A DNA stretch of 64,000 nt, taken from NCBI RefSeq assembly GCF_001941965.1, contig NZ_MKZO01000018.1:1-64000 (forward strand), written 5' to 3'. The position numbers and the translations under genes are program-made. Positions 37,406 to 47,500 of the stretch are shown here, in pieces. Origin of the DNA: Pseudomonas putida. GTDB lineage: Bacteria; Pseudomonadota; Gammaproteobacteria; Pseudomonadales; Pseudomonadaceae. Position 1 is the stretch's first letter. Each line of letters starts with the position of its first letter. The notes below the pieces were generated by a model that made no database searches, had not been told where the DNA came from, and saw only the letters and a list, made by a program, of their open reading frames with translations.

Positions 37406-38722
37406 ATGACCAAACCCGAACTGCTCGCCCCCGCCGGCACCCTGAAAAACATGCGCTACGCCTTCGCCTATGGTGCCGACGCGGTCTACGCCGGCCAGCC
37501 GCGCTACAGCCTGCGGGTGCGCAACAACGAGTTCGACCACGCCAACCTCGCCCTCGGCATCAAGGAAGCCCAGGCCCAGGGCAAGCAGTTCTACGTGGTG
37601 GTCAACATCGCCCCGCACAACGCCAAGCTGAAGACCTTCCTCAAGGACCTGGAGCCAGTGATCGCCATGGCCCCGGATGCGCTGATCATGTCCGACCCGG
37701 GACTGATCATGCTGGTACGCGAGCACTTCCCGCAGATGCCGATCCATCTCTCGGTGCAGGCCAACACGGTGAACTGGGCCAGCGTGAAGTTCTGGAAGAG
37801 CCTGGGCCTGACCCGGGTGATCCTGTCCCGCGAGCTGTCCCTGGAAGAGATCGACGAGATCCGCCAGCAGGTGCCGGAAATGGAACTGGAAGTCTTCGTC
37901 CATGGCGCGCTGTGCATGGCCTATTCCGGGCGTTGCCTGCTGTCCGGCTACCTCAACCGCCGCGATGCCAACCAGGGCAGTTGCACCAATGCCTGCCGCT
38001 GGAAATACACCGCCAGCGAAGCCACCGAAAACGAGACCGGCGATATCGTCCGCCAGTTCGAGCCGGAACCGACCCTGGGCCTCGGCGCACCGACCGAGCA
38101 GGTGTTCCTCCTTCAGGAAAGCAACCGCCCGGACGAAGACATGCCGGCCTTCGAGGACGAGCACGGCACCTACATCATGAACGCCAAGGACCTGCGCGCC
38201 GTGCAGCACGTCGAGCGCCTGACCCGCATGGGCGTGCATTCGCTGAAGATCGAGGGGCGGACCAAATCGCATTTCTACTGCGCCCGGACCACCCAGGTGT
38301 ACCGCCAGGCCATCGACGACGCGGTGGCCGGCCGCGAATTCGACCGCTCGCTGATGCTCGACCTGGAATCCCTGGCCCAGCGCGGCTACACCGAGGGCTT
38401 CCTGCGCCGGCATGTGCATGACGAGTACCAGAACTACCAGCGCGGCAACTCGGTGTCGGACCGCCAGCAGTTCGTTGGCGAGCTGACCGGCGAACGGGTC
38501 GACGGGCTGGCGCAAGTCCAGGTGAAGAACCGCTTTGCCCTGGGCGATCACCTGGAACTGATGACCCCGGGCGGCAACTTCCATTTCGACCTGGCCGAAC
38601 TGCGCGACCGCCAGGGCAACCCGTTGCAGGTCGCGCCGGGCGACGGCCATGTGGTCTACCTGCCGGTACCCGAGCAGGCAGACCTGGCCTACGGCCTGCT
38701 GATGCGCGACGTCACCGGCTGA
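37406..38722 (+). CDS. trhP: U32-family tRNA hydroxylation protein TrhP (YegQ)
   Basis: A 438-residue member of peptidase family U32. E. coli TrhP (YegQ) is required for prephenate-dependent 5-hydroxyuridine (ho5U34) formation in tRNA, not for proteolysis. The U32 signature is at 162-180 (EVFVHGALCMAYSGRCLLS) and the Fe-S-type cysteines Cys170, Cys177, Cys193 and Cys197 are present. The start at MTKPELLAPAG is the conserved N-terminus. Its last 11 bases overlap the end of the convergent pvdQ gene. Confidence 0.92.
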   Translation: MTKPELLAPAGTLKNMRYAFAYGADAVYAGQPRYSLRVRNNEFDHANLALGIKEAQAQGKQFYVVVNIAPHNAKLKTFLKDLEPVIAMAPDALIMSDPGLIMLVREHFPQMPIHLSVQANTVNWASVKFWKSLGLTRVILSRELSLEEIDEIRQQVPEMELEVFVHGALCMAYSGRCLLSGYLNRRDANQGSCTNACRWKYTASEATENETGDIVRQFEPEPTLGLGAPTEQVFLLQESNRPDEDMPAFEDEHGTYIMNAKDLRAVQHVERLTRMGVHSLKIEGRTKSHFYCARTTQVYRQAIDDAVAGREFDRSLMLDLESLAQRGYTEGFLRRHVHDEYQNYQRGNSVSDRQQFVGELTGERVDGLAQVQVKNRFALGDHLELMTPGGNFHFDLAELRDRQGNPLQVAPGDGHVVYLPVPEQADLAYGLLMRDVTG

Positions 38723-41021
38723 CCGCCGCCTCGACCGGCAACGGCTCGCTGATCACCTGGGAGCGGTACTGCGGGTCGGCCTTGATCTGCGCCTCGGTGA
38801 ACGGCGTCGGCTGCCAGTGCTTGGCCGAGAAGGCGCGGGTCTGGTCGCTGCCATGGGGTGACGCCGCCTCGCTGGACTGGGAGAACACCAGCAGGCCTTC
38901 GGCTTTCGGGCCCTTGTCGTCGAAGGTCACCAGTTGCAGGTAGCTGGTGCCGCTGACCACCCGGCGCTTGCCCGGCGCCCCGTCGACACTCTGGATCGCG
39001 TTGTACACGCCCAGGTTGGCCGGCCCGCCATGGATCGGCGTACCGTCGGCGGCCTGCTGGATCTGCCCCCATTGCGTCGCAGGATCGGCTCCGGCCACCC
39101 GGGCCGCCGACGCCAGCGCCGCCTCGCGCAGCATCTGCGCCACCGCGGCCCGCTCCCAGGCCAGGCCACGTGGGGTGTGCTGCGGGTCGGCCGGGTTGAA
39201 GGCGACCCGCCAGAACCCGCCCTTCTCCTGCAAGACCTGCATGATGATCTGGAAATGCACCAGGCCCAGGCCGCTGTCGAGGTTGGCCCGGCCATCCCAT
39301 TTGCCCAGGGCGGCGCACACGCCTTTCAGGCTCGGGTCATCACCCACACCGGAGCACCACTTGAGCAGGTCCGGTAACAACACCTCGGCCAGGTAGACCT
39401 GGTCGTCCATCACCATGCGCTTCAAATCGTCGGCGCCCAGCTTGCCCGGTCGCTCCAGGCGGCTCAGGGCGAAACGCGCGCGGGGGCCGAGGGGAATGCC
39501 GTCGCGGCTGATCAGCGGCGAGAAACCGGTCAGCGGCTGCGCCGGGTTGACCAGCCAGGCCGTGTCGTTGGCGTGCTGGACGAAATCCCCGCGGCTCAGG
39601 TGCGGCTGCATCTCTGCCGGGAAAATCCCCGGCTGCGCAGCGCGGGCATCGACCTTCCAGTCGCAGGCGCTGCGCGAGCCATCGAGCACGATCATTTCCA
39701 GGCCGGCCTTTGGATCGCTGCAACGTCCCAGCAGGTCGGCATCGACATAGGGCACCACGGACTGGTTCAGGTACAGCGCCTGGCCGCCGGCATCAGTGGC
39801 CAGGGTGTTGACCCAGGGAATGCCTTGCAACCGCTGCACCGAGGCCTGCAGCTCAGACAGGCTGCCAGCCTGGTTGAGCGCATGCCATTGCTGCAATACC
39901 CGGGTGTTGCCGAGGTTGGCGTCCTGCACGCTGAAGGCGACGCTCGAGGTCCAGTCCAGGCGCCGCGGCCACTGCACCACCGGGCCAAAGCGCGTGCTGA
40001 ACAGCTCGCGGCCAACCTCCCGCAGTTGCCCATCCTCGCCCTTGACCGTGACCTTCAACTGCTGGCGGTCCATCGGTACCGACTGGCCGTCGATCAGATA
40101 CCGGGTCGGGTCCTTGGGGTCCAGTTGCAAACGATGCAGGGTGAAATGCTTCGAGGCATCCACGGTGTGGGTCCAGGCCAGGTGGCGATTGAAACCGATA
40201 TTCACCAGCGGCAGGCCTGGCAGCGCCGCGCCCATCACATCGAGCTGGCCAGGGATGGTCAGGTGCATCTGGTAGAAGCGCATGCCGCCGCTCCAGGGGA
40301 AATGCGGGTTGGCCAGGAGCATGCCGCGCCCTGTCGCCGAACGCTCGCTGCCCAGGGCGACGGCGTTGCTGCCGCGCTCCAGGGCGAAACGCTGCTGGTT
40401 TTCCAGGGCAATGCGGAAGTCGTTCGGATCCAGTTGCGCGAGCGCATTCGGCGGCGTTGCCCCCGCCAGCGCCTCGGCGAACTGGCCAACGCCACCTTCA
40501 ACCAGCAGGCGTCGGGTCAGCTTGAGCAGGTCGAAGGCCGTGATCGGCCGCAGCCATCCGGCCTGCTGGCACTCGGCGGGCAGGCCTTGTTGCCGACGTT
40601 CGGCCAGGGCGCGGTTGAAGCCTTGGGCATAGCCTTCCAGCAATGCCTGGATCGGTGCCGGCTGCGCCTGCCAGAAGGCGGACACCGCCTGCGGGGTGTT
40701 CAACCAGCTGAAGAACAGGTCGCTGGCGAGGTTCTTGCGCTGTTCCAGGGTGCGCTGCTCCGGACCGAACCAGCGTGAACGCTGGCCATTGACCGTGACC
40801 ACCTCATTGGCCAGCAGGCACAGGTTGTCCTGGCCGTAGGCATAACCGATGCCGTAGCCGAGGCCGCGGTCATCACGGGCGAGGATATGCGGGACACCGA
40901 AGGTGGTACGGCGGATTTCTGCAGACACCTGCGCGGGATTGTCCCGGGCCTGGGCGCAAAGACCGAGGCCGGCAAGCAGCACGGCCAGGCAAAGCCTGGA
41001 GGGGGAAGCAATGGCGATCAC
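38712..41021 (-). CDS. pvdQ: Acyl-homoserine lactone / pyoverdine acylase PvdQ
   Basis: A 769-residue periplasmic Ntn-hydrolase of the penicillin acylase family. PvdQ removes the fatty-acyl chain from the pyoverdine precursor and also degrades long-chain acyl-homoserine lactones. A signal peptide covers about residues 1-25. The autoprocessing site is [10 protein letters not shown], where cleavage before Ser218 would release the beta chain with Ser218 as nucleophile; the following segments ([31 protein letters not shown]) match P. aeruginosa PvdQ closely. GTG start with GGAG 5 nt upstream. No other pyoverdine gene is in the window. Confidence 0.92.
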   Translation of the reverse strand: MIAIASPSRLCLAVLLAGLGLCAQARDNPAQVSAEIRRTTFGVPHILARDDRGLGYGIGYAYGQDNLCLLANEVVTVNGQRSRWFGPEQRTLEQRKNLASDLFFSWLNTPQAVSAFWQAQPAPIQALLEGYAQGFNRALAERRQQGLPAECQQAGWLRPITAFDLLKLTRRLLVEGGVGQFAEALAGATPPNALAQLDPNDFRIALENQQRFALERGSNAVALGSERSATGRGMLLANPHFPWSGGMRFYQMHLTIPGQLDVMGAALPGLPLVNIGFNRHLAWTHTVDASKHFTLHRLQLDPKDPTRYLIDGQSVPMDRQQLKVTVKGEDGQLREVGRELFSTRFGPVVQWPRRLDWTSSVAFSVQDANLGNTRVLQQWHALNQAGSLSELQASVQRLQGIPWVNTLATDAGGQALYLNQSVVPYVDADLLGRCSDPKAGLEMIVLDGSRSACDWKVDARAAQPGIFPAEMQPHLSRGDFVQHANDTAWLVNPAQPLTGFSPLISRDGIPLGPRARFALSRLERPGKLGADDLKRMVMDDQVYLAEVLLPDLLKWCSGVGDDPSLKGVCAALGKWDGRANLDSGLGLVHFQIIMQVLQEKGGFWRVAFNPADPQHTPRGLAWERAAVAQMLREAALASAARVAGADPATQWGQIQQAADGTPIHGGPANLGVYNAIQSVDGAPGKRRVVSGTSYLQLVTFDDKGPKAEGLLVFSQSSEAASPHGSDQTRAFSAKHWQPTPFTEAQIKADPQYRSQVISEPLPVEAAVSR

Positions 41022-41065
41022 GGGAACTCCTGCCGGATCAGGGATATCGAGGACATCCTGATAGA

Positions 41066-41088
41066 ACGAAGCTCAGATGAAAAATTTA
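41066..41088 (-). promoter_or_regulatory. PvdS-box-like sequence upstream of pvdQ
   Basis: On the pvdQ strand TAAAT (41088-41084) is followed 15 nt later by CGT (41068-41066), 45 bp before the start codon. The known iron-starvation box is TAAAT with about 16 nt to CGT, so this is one base short and only a tentative match. Confidence 0.3.
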
Positions 41089-41234
41089 CGGTAAAGGGGT
41101 GGCTGCTTCGTTACAGGTAGGAAGACGGATTTTTTTTCCGCAAAAGTTGCAGATTTGTCGTTCTCATTCGTCTTATAGGTTGGGAGCGTCATTTGAACGC
41201 AGGACAGACAGGCTCTGAAAAGGGAGTTTTTTGT

Positions 41235-41627
41235 ATGTACAACCAGCAACCGCAACCGGCCCAGCCGCTTCGCTACAGACGCAAGATGAATACCACACTG
41301 CAGGTCAAGAACGAGACTCCGGAAACCGAGGAGCGCGCCGGCAACGAACAGATCCGCGAACTGCTGCGGGTCTTTGGCCTGCGCACCAGCCTGATCCGCC
41401 TCAAGGTGATCGACGCCTTGCACATGGCCGATCGCGAGGGGCGCGCGATCGGCGTGCGCGGCATCCACGGCCAGCTGGAAAAGCTCGATATCCCGCTGTC
41501 GTTCCTCAGCGTACGCGAAGTGCTCAAGCGCCTGTGCGTGGAAGGCGTGATCAGCATGGGCAGCGACAAATGCTACAGCCTCAACCCGCAGGCCCGCGCC
41601 GTTCTGGAACAGGCCCCGTCACGTTGA
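41235..41627 (+). CDS. Fur-like winged-helix protein lacking the metal-binding domain
   Basis: A 130-residue protein whose residues about 35-110 resemble the N-terminal winged helix of Fur/Zur regulators (IRELLRVFGLRTSLIRLKVIDAL ... SVREVLKRLCVEGVISMG). The HxH and Cys-rich C-terminal metal and dimer domain of true Fur is absent, so direct metal sensing is not expected. Start at 41235 is favoured by AAGGGAG 8 nt upstream; a TTG at 41193 and an ATG at 41286 are in frame. It is divergent from pvdQ, 213 bp apart, which raises the possibility that it controls pvdQ. Confidence 0.7.
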   Translation: MYNQQPQPAQPLRYRRKMNTTLQVKNETPETEERAGNEQIRELLRVFGLRTSLIRLKVIDALHMADREGRAIGVRGIHGQLEKLDIPLSFLSVREVLKRLCVEGVISMGSDKCYSLNPQARAVLEQAPSR

Positions 41628-41632
41628 GCGAC

Positions 41633-41653
41633 CGGCCGGCGATCCGCCGGCCG
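41633..41653. terminator. GC-rich hairpin between convergent genes
   Basis: CGGCCGGCG (41633-41641) pairs perfectly with CGCCGGCCG (41645-41653) across ATC. The T tract is poor, so termination efficiency is doubtful. Confidence 0.5.
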
Positions 41654-41668
41654 CCCTGTTCCCTCAGG

Positions 41669-41857
41669 TCAGGGCTTGACCTTGCGGCGCATGATGCCGT
41701 TGATGACCACGAAGATCACCGCCAGGCCCATGGCGATGTACTGGAACATCTGCTCGGTGATCACGCCCTCCTTCTGCAGCCACGACAGGCCGAACATGGC
41801 GGCCAGCAAGACCAGGGTCATCAGGATCGAGTATTTCAGGCGTTGCCCTTGAGTCAT
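41669..41857 (-). CDS. Small two-helix membrane protein
   Basis: A 62-residue protein beginning MTQGQRLKYS with two hydrophobic helices (ILMTLVLLAAMFGLSWL and FQYIAMGLAVIFVVINGIM) joined by a short charged loop, and a basic tail RRKVKP. AAGGA lies 7 nt before the ATG. Much longer open frames over the same stretch are not credible, because they begin antisense to the next gene. No family was recognised. Confidence 0.7.
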   Translation of the reverse strand: MTQGQRLKYSILMTLVLLAAMFGLSWLQKEGVITEQMFQYIAMGLAVIFVVINGIMRRKVKP

Positions 41858-42020
41858 TGGAAAATCCTTGCACAGCGATGGTAAAGGCCGGTAACTGGCC
41901 GGGCGCCATGATACATCGCAGCTTTGCGCCAGAGGATCTTTTCCCGGTTTTTTCGTCCGGCGGCAGCTGAAACCATACACGGCTCCGGGCCCACGCCCTT
42001 GTCCAGCGAGCCTCAATGCC

Positions 42021-42479
42021 ATGTCCCCGCGCATCCTCCTCGGCAGCCTCGTGCTGTCCACCAGCCTCGGCGCCCAGGCGCTGGAAACCGAAAACCGTCC
42101 GCAAGCCGAGTTGATCGCCCTGGCCACGACCCTGGCGCAACACGCCGGCAGCAGCCAGTGGCAGTTGCTCTGGCAACGCAGCCGCGAAGCCGGGCACCTG
42201 ACGCCGGGCAAGGCGGCCCACTTCACCCTCCCGGCGCAACGCATCGACGAACTGACCCGCGCCACCCTGGCCAGCCCGCACTCGGCCACGGCGGAAAAAC
42301 GTACCCGCGTGCAATACCGCCGCGATTTCCAGCCGCTGGTACTGGGCAACCTTGACGGCAGCCCGCTCAGCGCCCTGTGCCTGACGGTCGACTGGCGCAC
42401 CCTGCCCGAGCGCACCGGCGGCGACGCGGGGCCGTGGATGGGCCAGGTGAGCCTGCTGCTCAGCCAGCCTTGCCCTTGA
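42021..42479 (+). CDS. Secreted hypothetical protein
   Basis: A 152-residue protein with a short signal peptide (MSPRILLGSLVLSTSLGAQA, cleavage about residue 20). The mature part has no recognised domain; it is rich in Leu, Arg and Thr, with two cysteines (one at the C-terminal CP). The ribosome site is weak. It lies 298 bp before the Mor-type activator gene and is separated from it by a hairpin at about 42496-42520. Confidence 0.6.
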   Translation: MSPRILLGSLVLSTSLGAQALETENRPQAELIALATTLAQHAGSSQWQLLWQRSREAGHLTPGKAAHFTLPAQRIDELTRATLASPHSATAEKRTRVQYRRDFQPLVLGNLDGSPLSALCLTVDWRTLPERTGGDAGPWMGQVSLLLSQPCP

Positions 42480-42778
42480 GTCAACCTTGAGCAACCACAC
42501 GCTCCTCACCTGGAGGGGCGTGCGGAAAAACAAGGCCCCCGCGCGCATCAGAGCGTTTCTGCCTACTTTCGGCGACCACAATACTTACAGCGCTTTGACT
42601 TCCTGGCTACCGCTCCTGACCTGCTTGCTACCTAGCGACCACTTGTACGGCTGGTCGAGAATCGATCCCACGCCACCTGGCCAGCCCAGTGCCCGCTACC
42701 CATCCTGCACAACGCTCAAGCCTCGCCTGGCCCAGACAGAGACCCTTTTGCTCACGCCGGAAATACAAGGACGTCATC

Positions 42779-43159
42779 ATGCAATCATGTGACCTGAAGC
42801 GAATCGACATCGAGCAACTCCCCCAATCCCTGCAGATGCTCATCGAGTGCATCGGCATCGAACACGCCTACCGCCTGACCCATATCTACGGCGGGCGCCC
42901 CAAGTACATCCCCAAGCATCGCGAACGCACTTCACTGGCCGAGATCCTCCCGGCCGAGGCCCTGGAAGCCCTGATCAAGCGCTATGCCGGCATGGCCCTG
43001 GAAATTCCCAAGTGCGACCACTTCAACCGCCAGTTGCGCAACCAGCAGATCCAGGAGGAAAGCTCCAACGGCCTGTCGCGCAGCGTGCTGGCCAACAAGT
43101 ACGGCCTGAGCCTGCGGCAGATCGGCAACATCCGTCGCCAGGAAGCACACTCACGCTGA
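42779..43159 (+). CDS. Mor-type transcription activator
   Basis: A 126-residue protein of the Mor family, named after the phage Mu middle-operon activator. The dimerisation region with YGGRPKYIPKH (37-47) and the C-terminal helix-turn-helix NGLSRSVLANKYGLSLRQIG (97-116) are intact. AAGGA is 7 nt before the ATG. No Mu late or middle genes are present, so it is likely a domesticated regulator. The two DUF2589 genes follow directly on the same strand and are the natural candidates for its targets. Confidence 0.8.
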   Translation: MQSCDLKRIDIEQLPQSLQMLIECIGIEHAYRLTHIYGGRPKYIPKHRERTSLAEILPAEALEALIKRYAGMALEIPKCDHFNRQLRNQQIQEESSNGLSRSVLANKYGLSLRQIGNIRRQEAHSR

Positions 43160-43235
43160 ACCCCGACTGCCGGGCGCCCTCCAGCGTCCGGCAACCCCCG
43201 CGCACTTTCGCGCAATCAAGAGAAGGAATTCTTGA

Positions 43236-43886
43236 ATGTCCATCGACAGCAGCCTCATTGGCTCGGTAATCAACGCACTACCCCTGGACCGGATGATCTC
43301 CGGCCCCCTGCAGGCCATGATCCAGGCCCAGGTCACCGCCAGCAAAAGCTATGCGGACTTCCTCCTGGGCGTCTGTATCAAGGACGGCAAGGCGGTCTCC
43401 ATCCAGTTCGACTATGACGAGGCCATCACCGACGAACAGGGTGTCTACAAGGGCACCATGTCGCGCAAGATGCAGATCCCGCTGCTGGCGGCGGTCGCTC
43501 ACCCGAATATCGTCATCGAGGAGGGCACCATCGACTTCGAGCTGACCATCAGCCAGAGCGCCGAAGACACCAAGGAAACCAGCGGCTCCGTCGAGTTCGG
43601 TGCATCCCTGGGCTGGGGGCCGTTCAAGGTGGACATCCGCGGCCAGGCCAGCCACAAGTCGGCGCAAACCCGCAAGACCGACACCCGCGCCCGCTATGCC
43701 ATCAGCACCCGCATTCGCCGCCAGGATCCACCGGAGGCACTGATGCGGGTGATCGATTTCCTCACCGAGGCGGCGACCAAGCCGATCACCTTGCCCAATA
43801 GTGAAACGACCAACCCGGACGCCCCGCCAACCGATAACGCCGTCCCCGATCCAAAGACCCAGTTGATGCCACCCAGCGCCAACTGA
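43236..43886 (+). CDS. DUF2589 family protein, first copy
   Basis: A 216-residue protein beginning MSIDSSLIGSVINALPLDRM, with the DUF2589 pattern: an N-terminal amphipathic helix (DRMISGPLQAMIQAQVTASK), a central beta region (MQIPLLAAVAHPNIVIEEG, then DFELTIS), and a C-terminal helix introduced by PPEALMRVIDFL. The last 40 residues are a Pro/Asn-rich tail. No signal peptide or catalytic motif. AAGGAA precedes the start. It is paired with a divergent paralogue immediately downstream. Confidence 0.8.
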   Translation: MSIDSSLIGSVINALPLDRMISGPLQAMIQAQVTASKSYADFLLGVCIKDGKAVSIQFDYDEAITDEQGVYKGTMSRKMQIPLLAAVAHPNIVIEEGTIDFELTISQSAEDTKETSGSVEFGASLGWGPFKVDIRGQASHKSAQTRKTDTRARYAISTRIRRQDPPEALMRVIDFLTEAATKPITLPNSETTNPDAPPTDNAVPDPKTQLMPPSAN

Positions 43887-43908
43887 GCCATCGCGCAACA
43901 CAAACACC

Positions 43909-43927
43909 GCCCCGCCTCGCGCGGGGC
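43909..43927 (+). other. GC hairpin between the two DUF2589 genes
   Basis: GCCCCGC (43909-43915) pairs with GCGGGGC (43921-43927). Only a weak T-containing stretch follows, so it may attenuate or stabilise rather than end the transcript. Confidence 0.45.
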
Positions 43928-43957
43928 AACCTTTGATCCGCATAAGGAATGCCGCCC

Positions 43958-44521
43958 GTGGACCACACGCCGCCCAAGGAACCCATCGCCACCAGCGACC
44001 TCTGCGACATCACCCGCGGCCTGCAGGAAGCCGCTTCCGCCACCACCGGGCTGATCGCCCAGCAGTACATCAAGCTGTTCGACCAGTTCTTCGATTACGA
44101 CAGCCAGCAGCTCGGTGCGCCGATGAAGGCGAAGATGGTCGAGGTGGCGATGGATGACCGGCATACCCTGAAGATCCCGCTGATTGCCCTGGTCGCGCCG
44201 CGGGGCCTGGCGCTGGAGCGGATGCAGGTGGACCTGTCGGTGAAGATCCAGAACACCCGTCCGGCCCCCGGCCAGTGCAGCGACTCGGCGCACCAGCGCT
44301 TTTTCGTCAAGGTCGGCCAGCAGAACCGCCGCCAGGGCGAGAACCGCGACCCGGACGAGGTGCAGATCCGCATGCAGTTCCAGGCCTGCGAGCCACCCGA
44401 GGCGCTGAACCGGCTGATCGAGGAATACACCAACCTGATCTCGCCTGCCCGTCACCCCGCCCCGCCTGACGATACCCCGCCTTCCGGCAACGAATTCATC
44501 GACGCCGCCACCGTGCGCTGA
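43958..44521 (+). CDS. DUF2589 family protein, second copy
   Basis: A 187-residue paralogue of the preceding gene. The same blocks are seen: LKIPLIALVAPRGLALE, then VDLSVKIQ, and a C-terminal PPEALNRLIEEYTNLI followed by a Pro-rich tail. The N-terminal helix (TTGLIAQQYIKLFDQFF) is more acidic and aromatic than in copy one. A GTG start at 43958 is preferred: AGGA lies 9 nt before it, whereas an ATG at 43949 would directly abut that site. It converges on tamB with a 1-bp gap. Confidence 0.75.
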   Translation: MDHTPPKEPIATSDLCDITRGLQEAASATTGLIAQQYIKLFDQFFDYDSQQLGAPMKAKMVEVAMDDRHTLKIPLIALVAPRGLALERMQVDLSVKIQNTRPAPGQCSDSAHQRFFVKVGQQNRRQGENRDPDEVQIRMQFQACEPPEALNRLIEEYTNLISPARHPAPPDDTPPSGNEFIDAATVR

Positions 44522-44522
44522 T

Positions 44523-47500
44523 TCAGAAATCCCGCTTGTAGAACAGATCCAGGGAGCTGGCCACGCCGCTGGCCGCTTCCAGGTACAAGCGTTTGCTCAG
44601 CAGATAACGCAGGGCAATGGTGTTGGCCGGCTCGAACACGCCCACGCCATAGCGCAGGCTGAGTTTTTCAGTGAGGTTGCCGCTGGCGACCACGGCGGTA
44701 CTCTGCCCGCTGCCTTCGGTATCCAGCTGGAAGTCCTCGATGCCCAGGCTCGACGCCAGGCTCCCGGTGATCCCCGCACTCCCCGCCAGCCCCAGGCCCA
44801 GCGCCGCCTGCGCCAGCATGTTGTTGTCTTCCCCGGTCGTGCTCAGCGGACGCCCCAGCACCAGGTACGACAGCGCCTGCTCCTGGCTCATCGCCGGCTC
44901 CGAGAACACCGTGGTGGTGGGCTGCTCGGCGCTGCCGGTAAGGCGGATGCCGGCGATGATATCGTCGGTCTTGCGGATCGCTTCGATATCCAGGTACGGC
45001 TGGTCGATGGGCCCGGCGAACAGCAGGCGGGCGCGGCGGATGGTCAGGCGCTGGCCGTAGGCGCGGTAGCGGCCGTCGGCCAGGCTCAGTTCGCCGCGGG
45101 TATCGAGATTGTCGCCGATATGCACATGGCCGAGCAGGTTGGCGGTCAGGCCGAAGCCGCTGAAGGCCAGCTTGTCCTGGCCGACCTGCACGTCGATGTC
45201 CATCGCCACCTGCATCGGCGCCTTGCCCTCCTCGGTCTGCTGGCCAACGATCACCGTGTCCTCGGAGACCTTGACCGTCGACGGCGGCAGCTCGCGCACG
45301 GTGATCGTGCCCTTGGGTACCAGCACCTTGCCGCTGACCGCCAGGCGCTCGCCTTGCAGGCTGATCTTCAGGTCCGGCGCCACTTCCAGGGCCGCATAGG
45401 GTTCGACGCTGACCGGCAGGCGCTGGCCTTGCAGGGCCAGGTTGACCATCAAGGCCTGGCCCCAGCCAATCTCGCCACTCAGGCGACCCTGGCCCAGCTC
45501 GCCGCTTTTCCAGTCACCATTGAGCTGCACCTGCTCACCGGCGATCTGCGCCCGTACAGTCAGGTCGCGCAGGCTGATCGGCAGCTCGGCCCCCGCCACT
45601 TCGCCACCCGACAACACCAGGTTGCCATTGACCAGCGGCGCCAGCAGCGTGCCGGAAATCCGTCCGCTGCCATTCAACTGGCCGGCCAGGCGCTCGACCA
45701 TGGGCACGAAGGGCCGCGCCACCGCGAGGTCCAGGCCGCTCAGGTTGAAGTCGCCGCTGAGCGGCTTGTTGCGCGCCAGCGGATCGATGCGCGCATTCAG
45801 GCTCAGCTCGCCGAGGCGACCACCACGGAAGTTCACCCGGGTATCGACCCGGCGCGGGCCGAGGGTGCTGTCCAGGCGCAGGGCCTGGTAAGGGAAGTCG
45901 ACCCACTGGCCCTTCTCGCGAATGCGCAGGGTGCCGCCGCTGGCATCCACCTGCACCGTGCCTTTCGGGCCGCTGGCCGGCAGGTCGAGATTGATATCGG
46001 CATTCAGTTGCCCTTGCCAGGCGAAGTCCTTCGGCAGCCATTGCGCCAGGCTTTCCAGCGGGAACTGCTTGAGGTGATAGCGAATCCGCGGCTCCGGGGC
46101 CAGGCGCTGCGGATCACCGCACAGGCTGGCCGGCCCGGAACGCCAGCAATGGGCGCCGAAATCGATCTGCCCGTTGGCCAGACGCTGCAAGGTGGCCGGC
46201 GCCTGCAAGCGCCAGTCCTGGCCGCCAGCCTTGATCTCGCCGCTGGCCAGGCGCCCGCGCCAGTCGCCTTTCTTCTGGTCGAGTTGCCCGTCCAGGCCGA
46301 GGTCGAGCTTGAGCTGCGGGCCGTCGAGGGCCAGTTGCAACTGTTGCTGGCGGATATCGCCCTGGCCCTTGGCGGTCAGGGTGCCCAACGCGGTTTCGCC
46401 GGCGCGGATGCCGCTGGCATTGAGGTTGATCAGGGCTTTCTGGGCGCCATCGAGGCGGGCATCGAGATCGAGGGATTGCAGACGGTTTTCTGCCTGGGCC
46501 AATTGGCTGCCTTGCAGTTTCAACTGACCTTGCGGCGCCTTGAGCGTGCCGGAGACATCCAGCCGACCCTTGACCTGCCCTTGCAGTTGCGGCCAGAGCT
46601 GGCCGAGGCGCGGCAGGTTCAGGTCGATCTGCCCGGCGAGGCGCTGTTGCAGGCTGCCGCTGCCATTGATCTGGTTATCGCCCAGGCGCACCTGCAAGGC
46701 GCCGAGGGTCCATTGCTCGCCGGCGCCTTCGGCCTTCAGTTGCAAGACGGCGGGCTGGCCGCGCAGACGGCCCTTGAGATCGAGGTCGGCGTTCAGCGAG
46801 AGCTTTTCGTTCTTCAGTTCGCCCTTGCTGCGCAATGGACCGGCGAGGGTGCCGGGCATCTCCTTGAGCCAGTACGCCGGGTCGAGGTTGGACAGGTCCA
46901 GCGCCGCGTCCCAGGCCACACCATCGGCGAAGGCCACGCTGACACTGCCGGCCGCCTTGCCCTGCCCGGCTTCCAGCGCCAGTTGCGGCAGGCTGATGCG
47001 GCCCAGGTCGCCCTTGAACGGGCTGCTGAGCTTGAAGGCGCCAGCGGGGCCGTCGAGGTCGCCGCTGAAATCCCCTTCATAGTTGCCATCGCGGTATTGC
47101 ACCTGGGCCTTGAGCCGGTGCAGCACCACCTGCGGCGCCTCGTCCAGTGGATAAAGGCGCAGCCACGGGAAATCCTGCCAGTCGAGGGTGGCCGTGGCGG
47201 TCAGGGCATTTTCCCAGTTGGCGGTGGCGGTCAGGGCCAGGCGCTGCTCGGGGGTGGCGGTGAGGTCCAGCCCCGCCACTTCGGCGCCCTTGGCATCGAC
47301 CCGGCCACGCAAGGCCAGGTTGATCGGGCCGTCTTGCGCGGCAAGATTGCCGGCGCCGACCAACTGATAGCCCGCCTTGAGGTCACCATGGGCAGTCAGT
47401 TCGAGCTGCTGGAACAGCAAGGTGTCCGGCAGGCTGGCGGCAGGCTTGAAGTCCTTGGCGCTGAGATGAACCTGCGCCGGCAGGTTTTCCACCAGCGGCT

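Noticed and set aside
42496..42520. Terminator after the secreted hypothetical gene
   Set aside because: CACGCTCCTC/GAGGGGCGTG forms a hairpin with one wobble pair, but it is not followed by a T tract.
41664..42581. 305- and 271-codon minus-strand frames
   Set aside because: Only the last 62 codons (41669-41857) have a ribosome site and a sensible membrane-protein sequence; the rest is antisense to the 42021-42479 gene.
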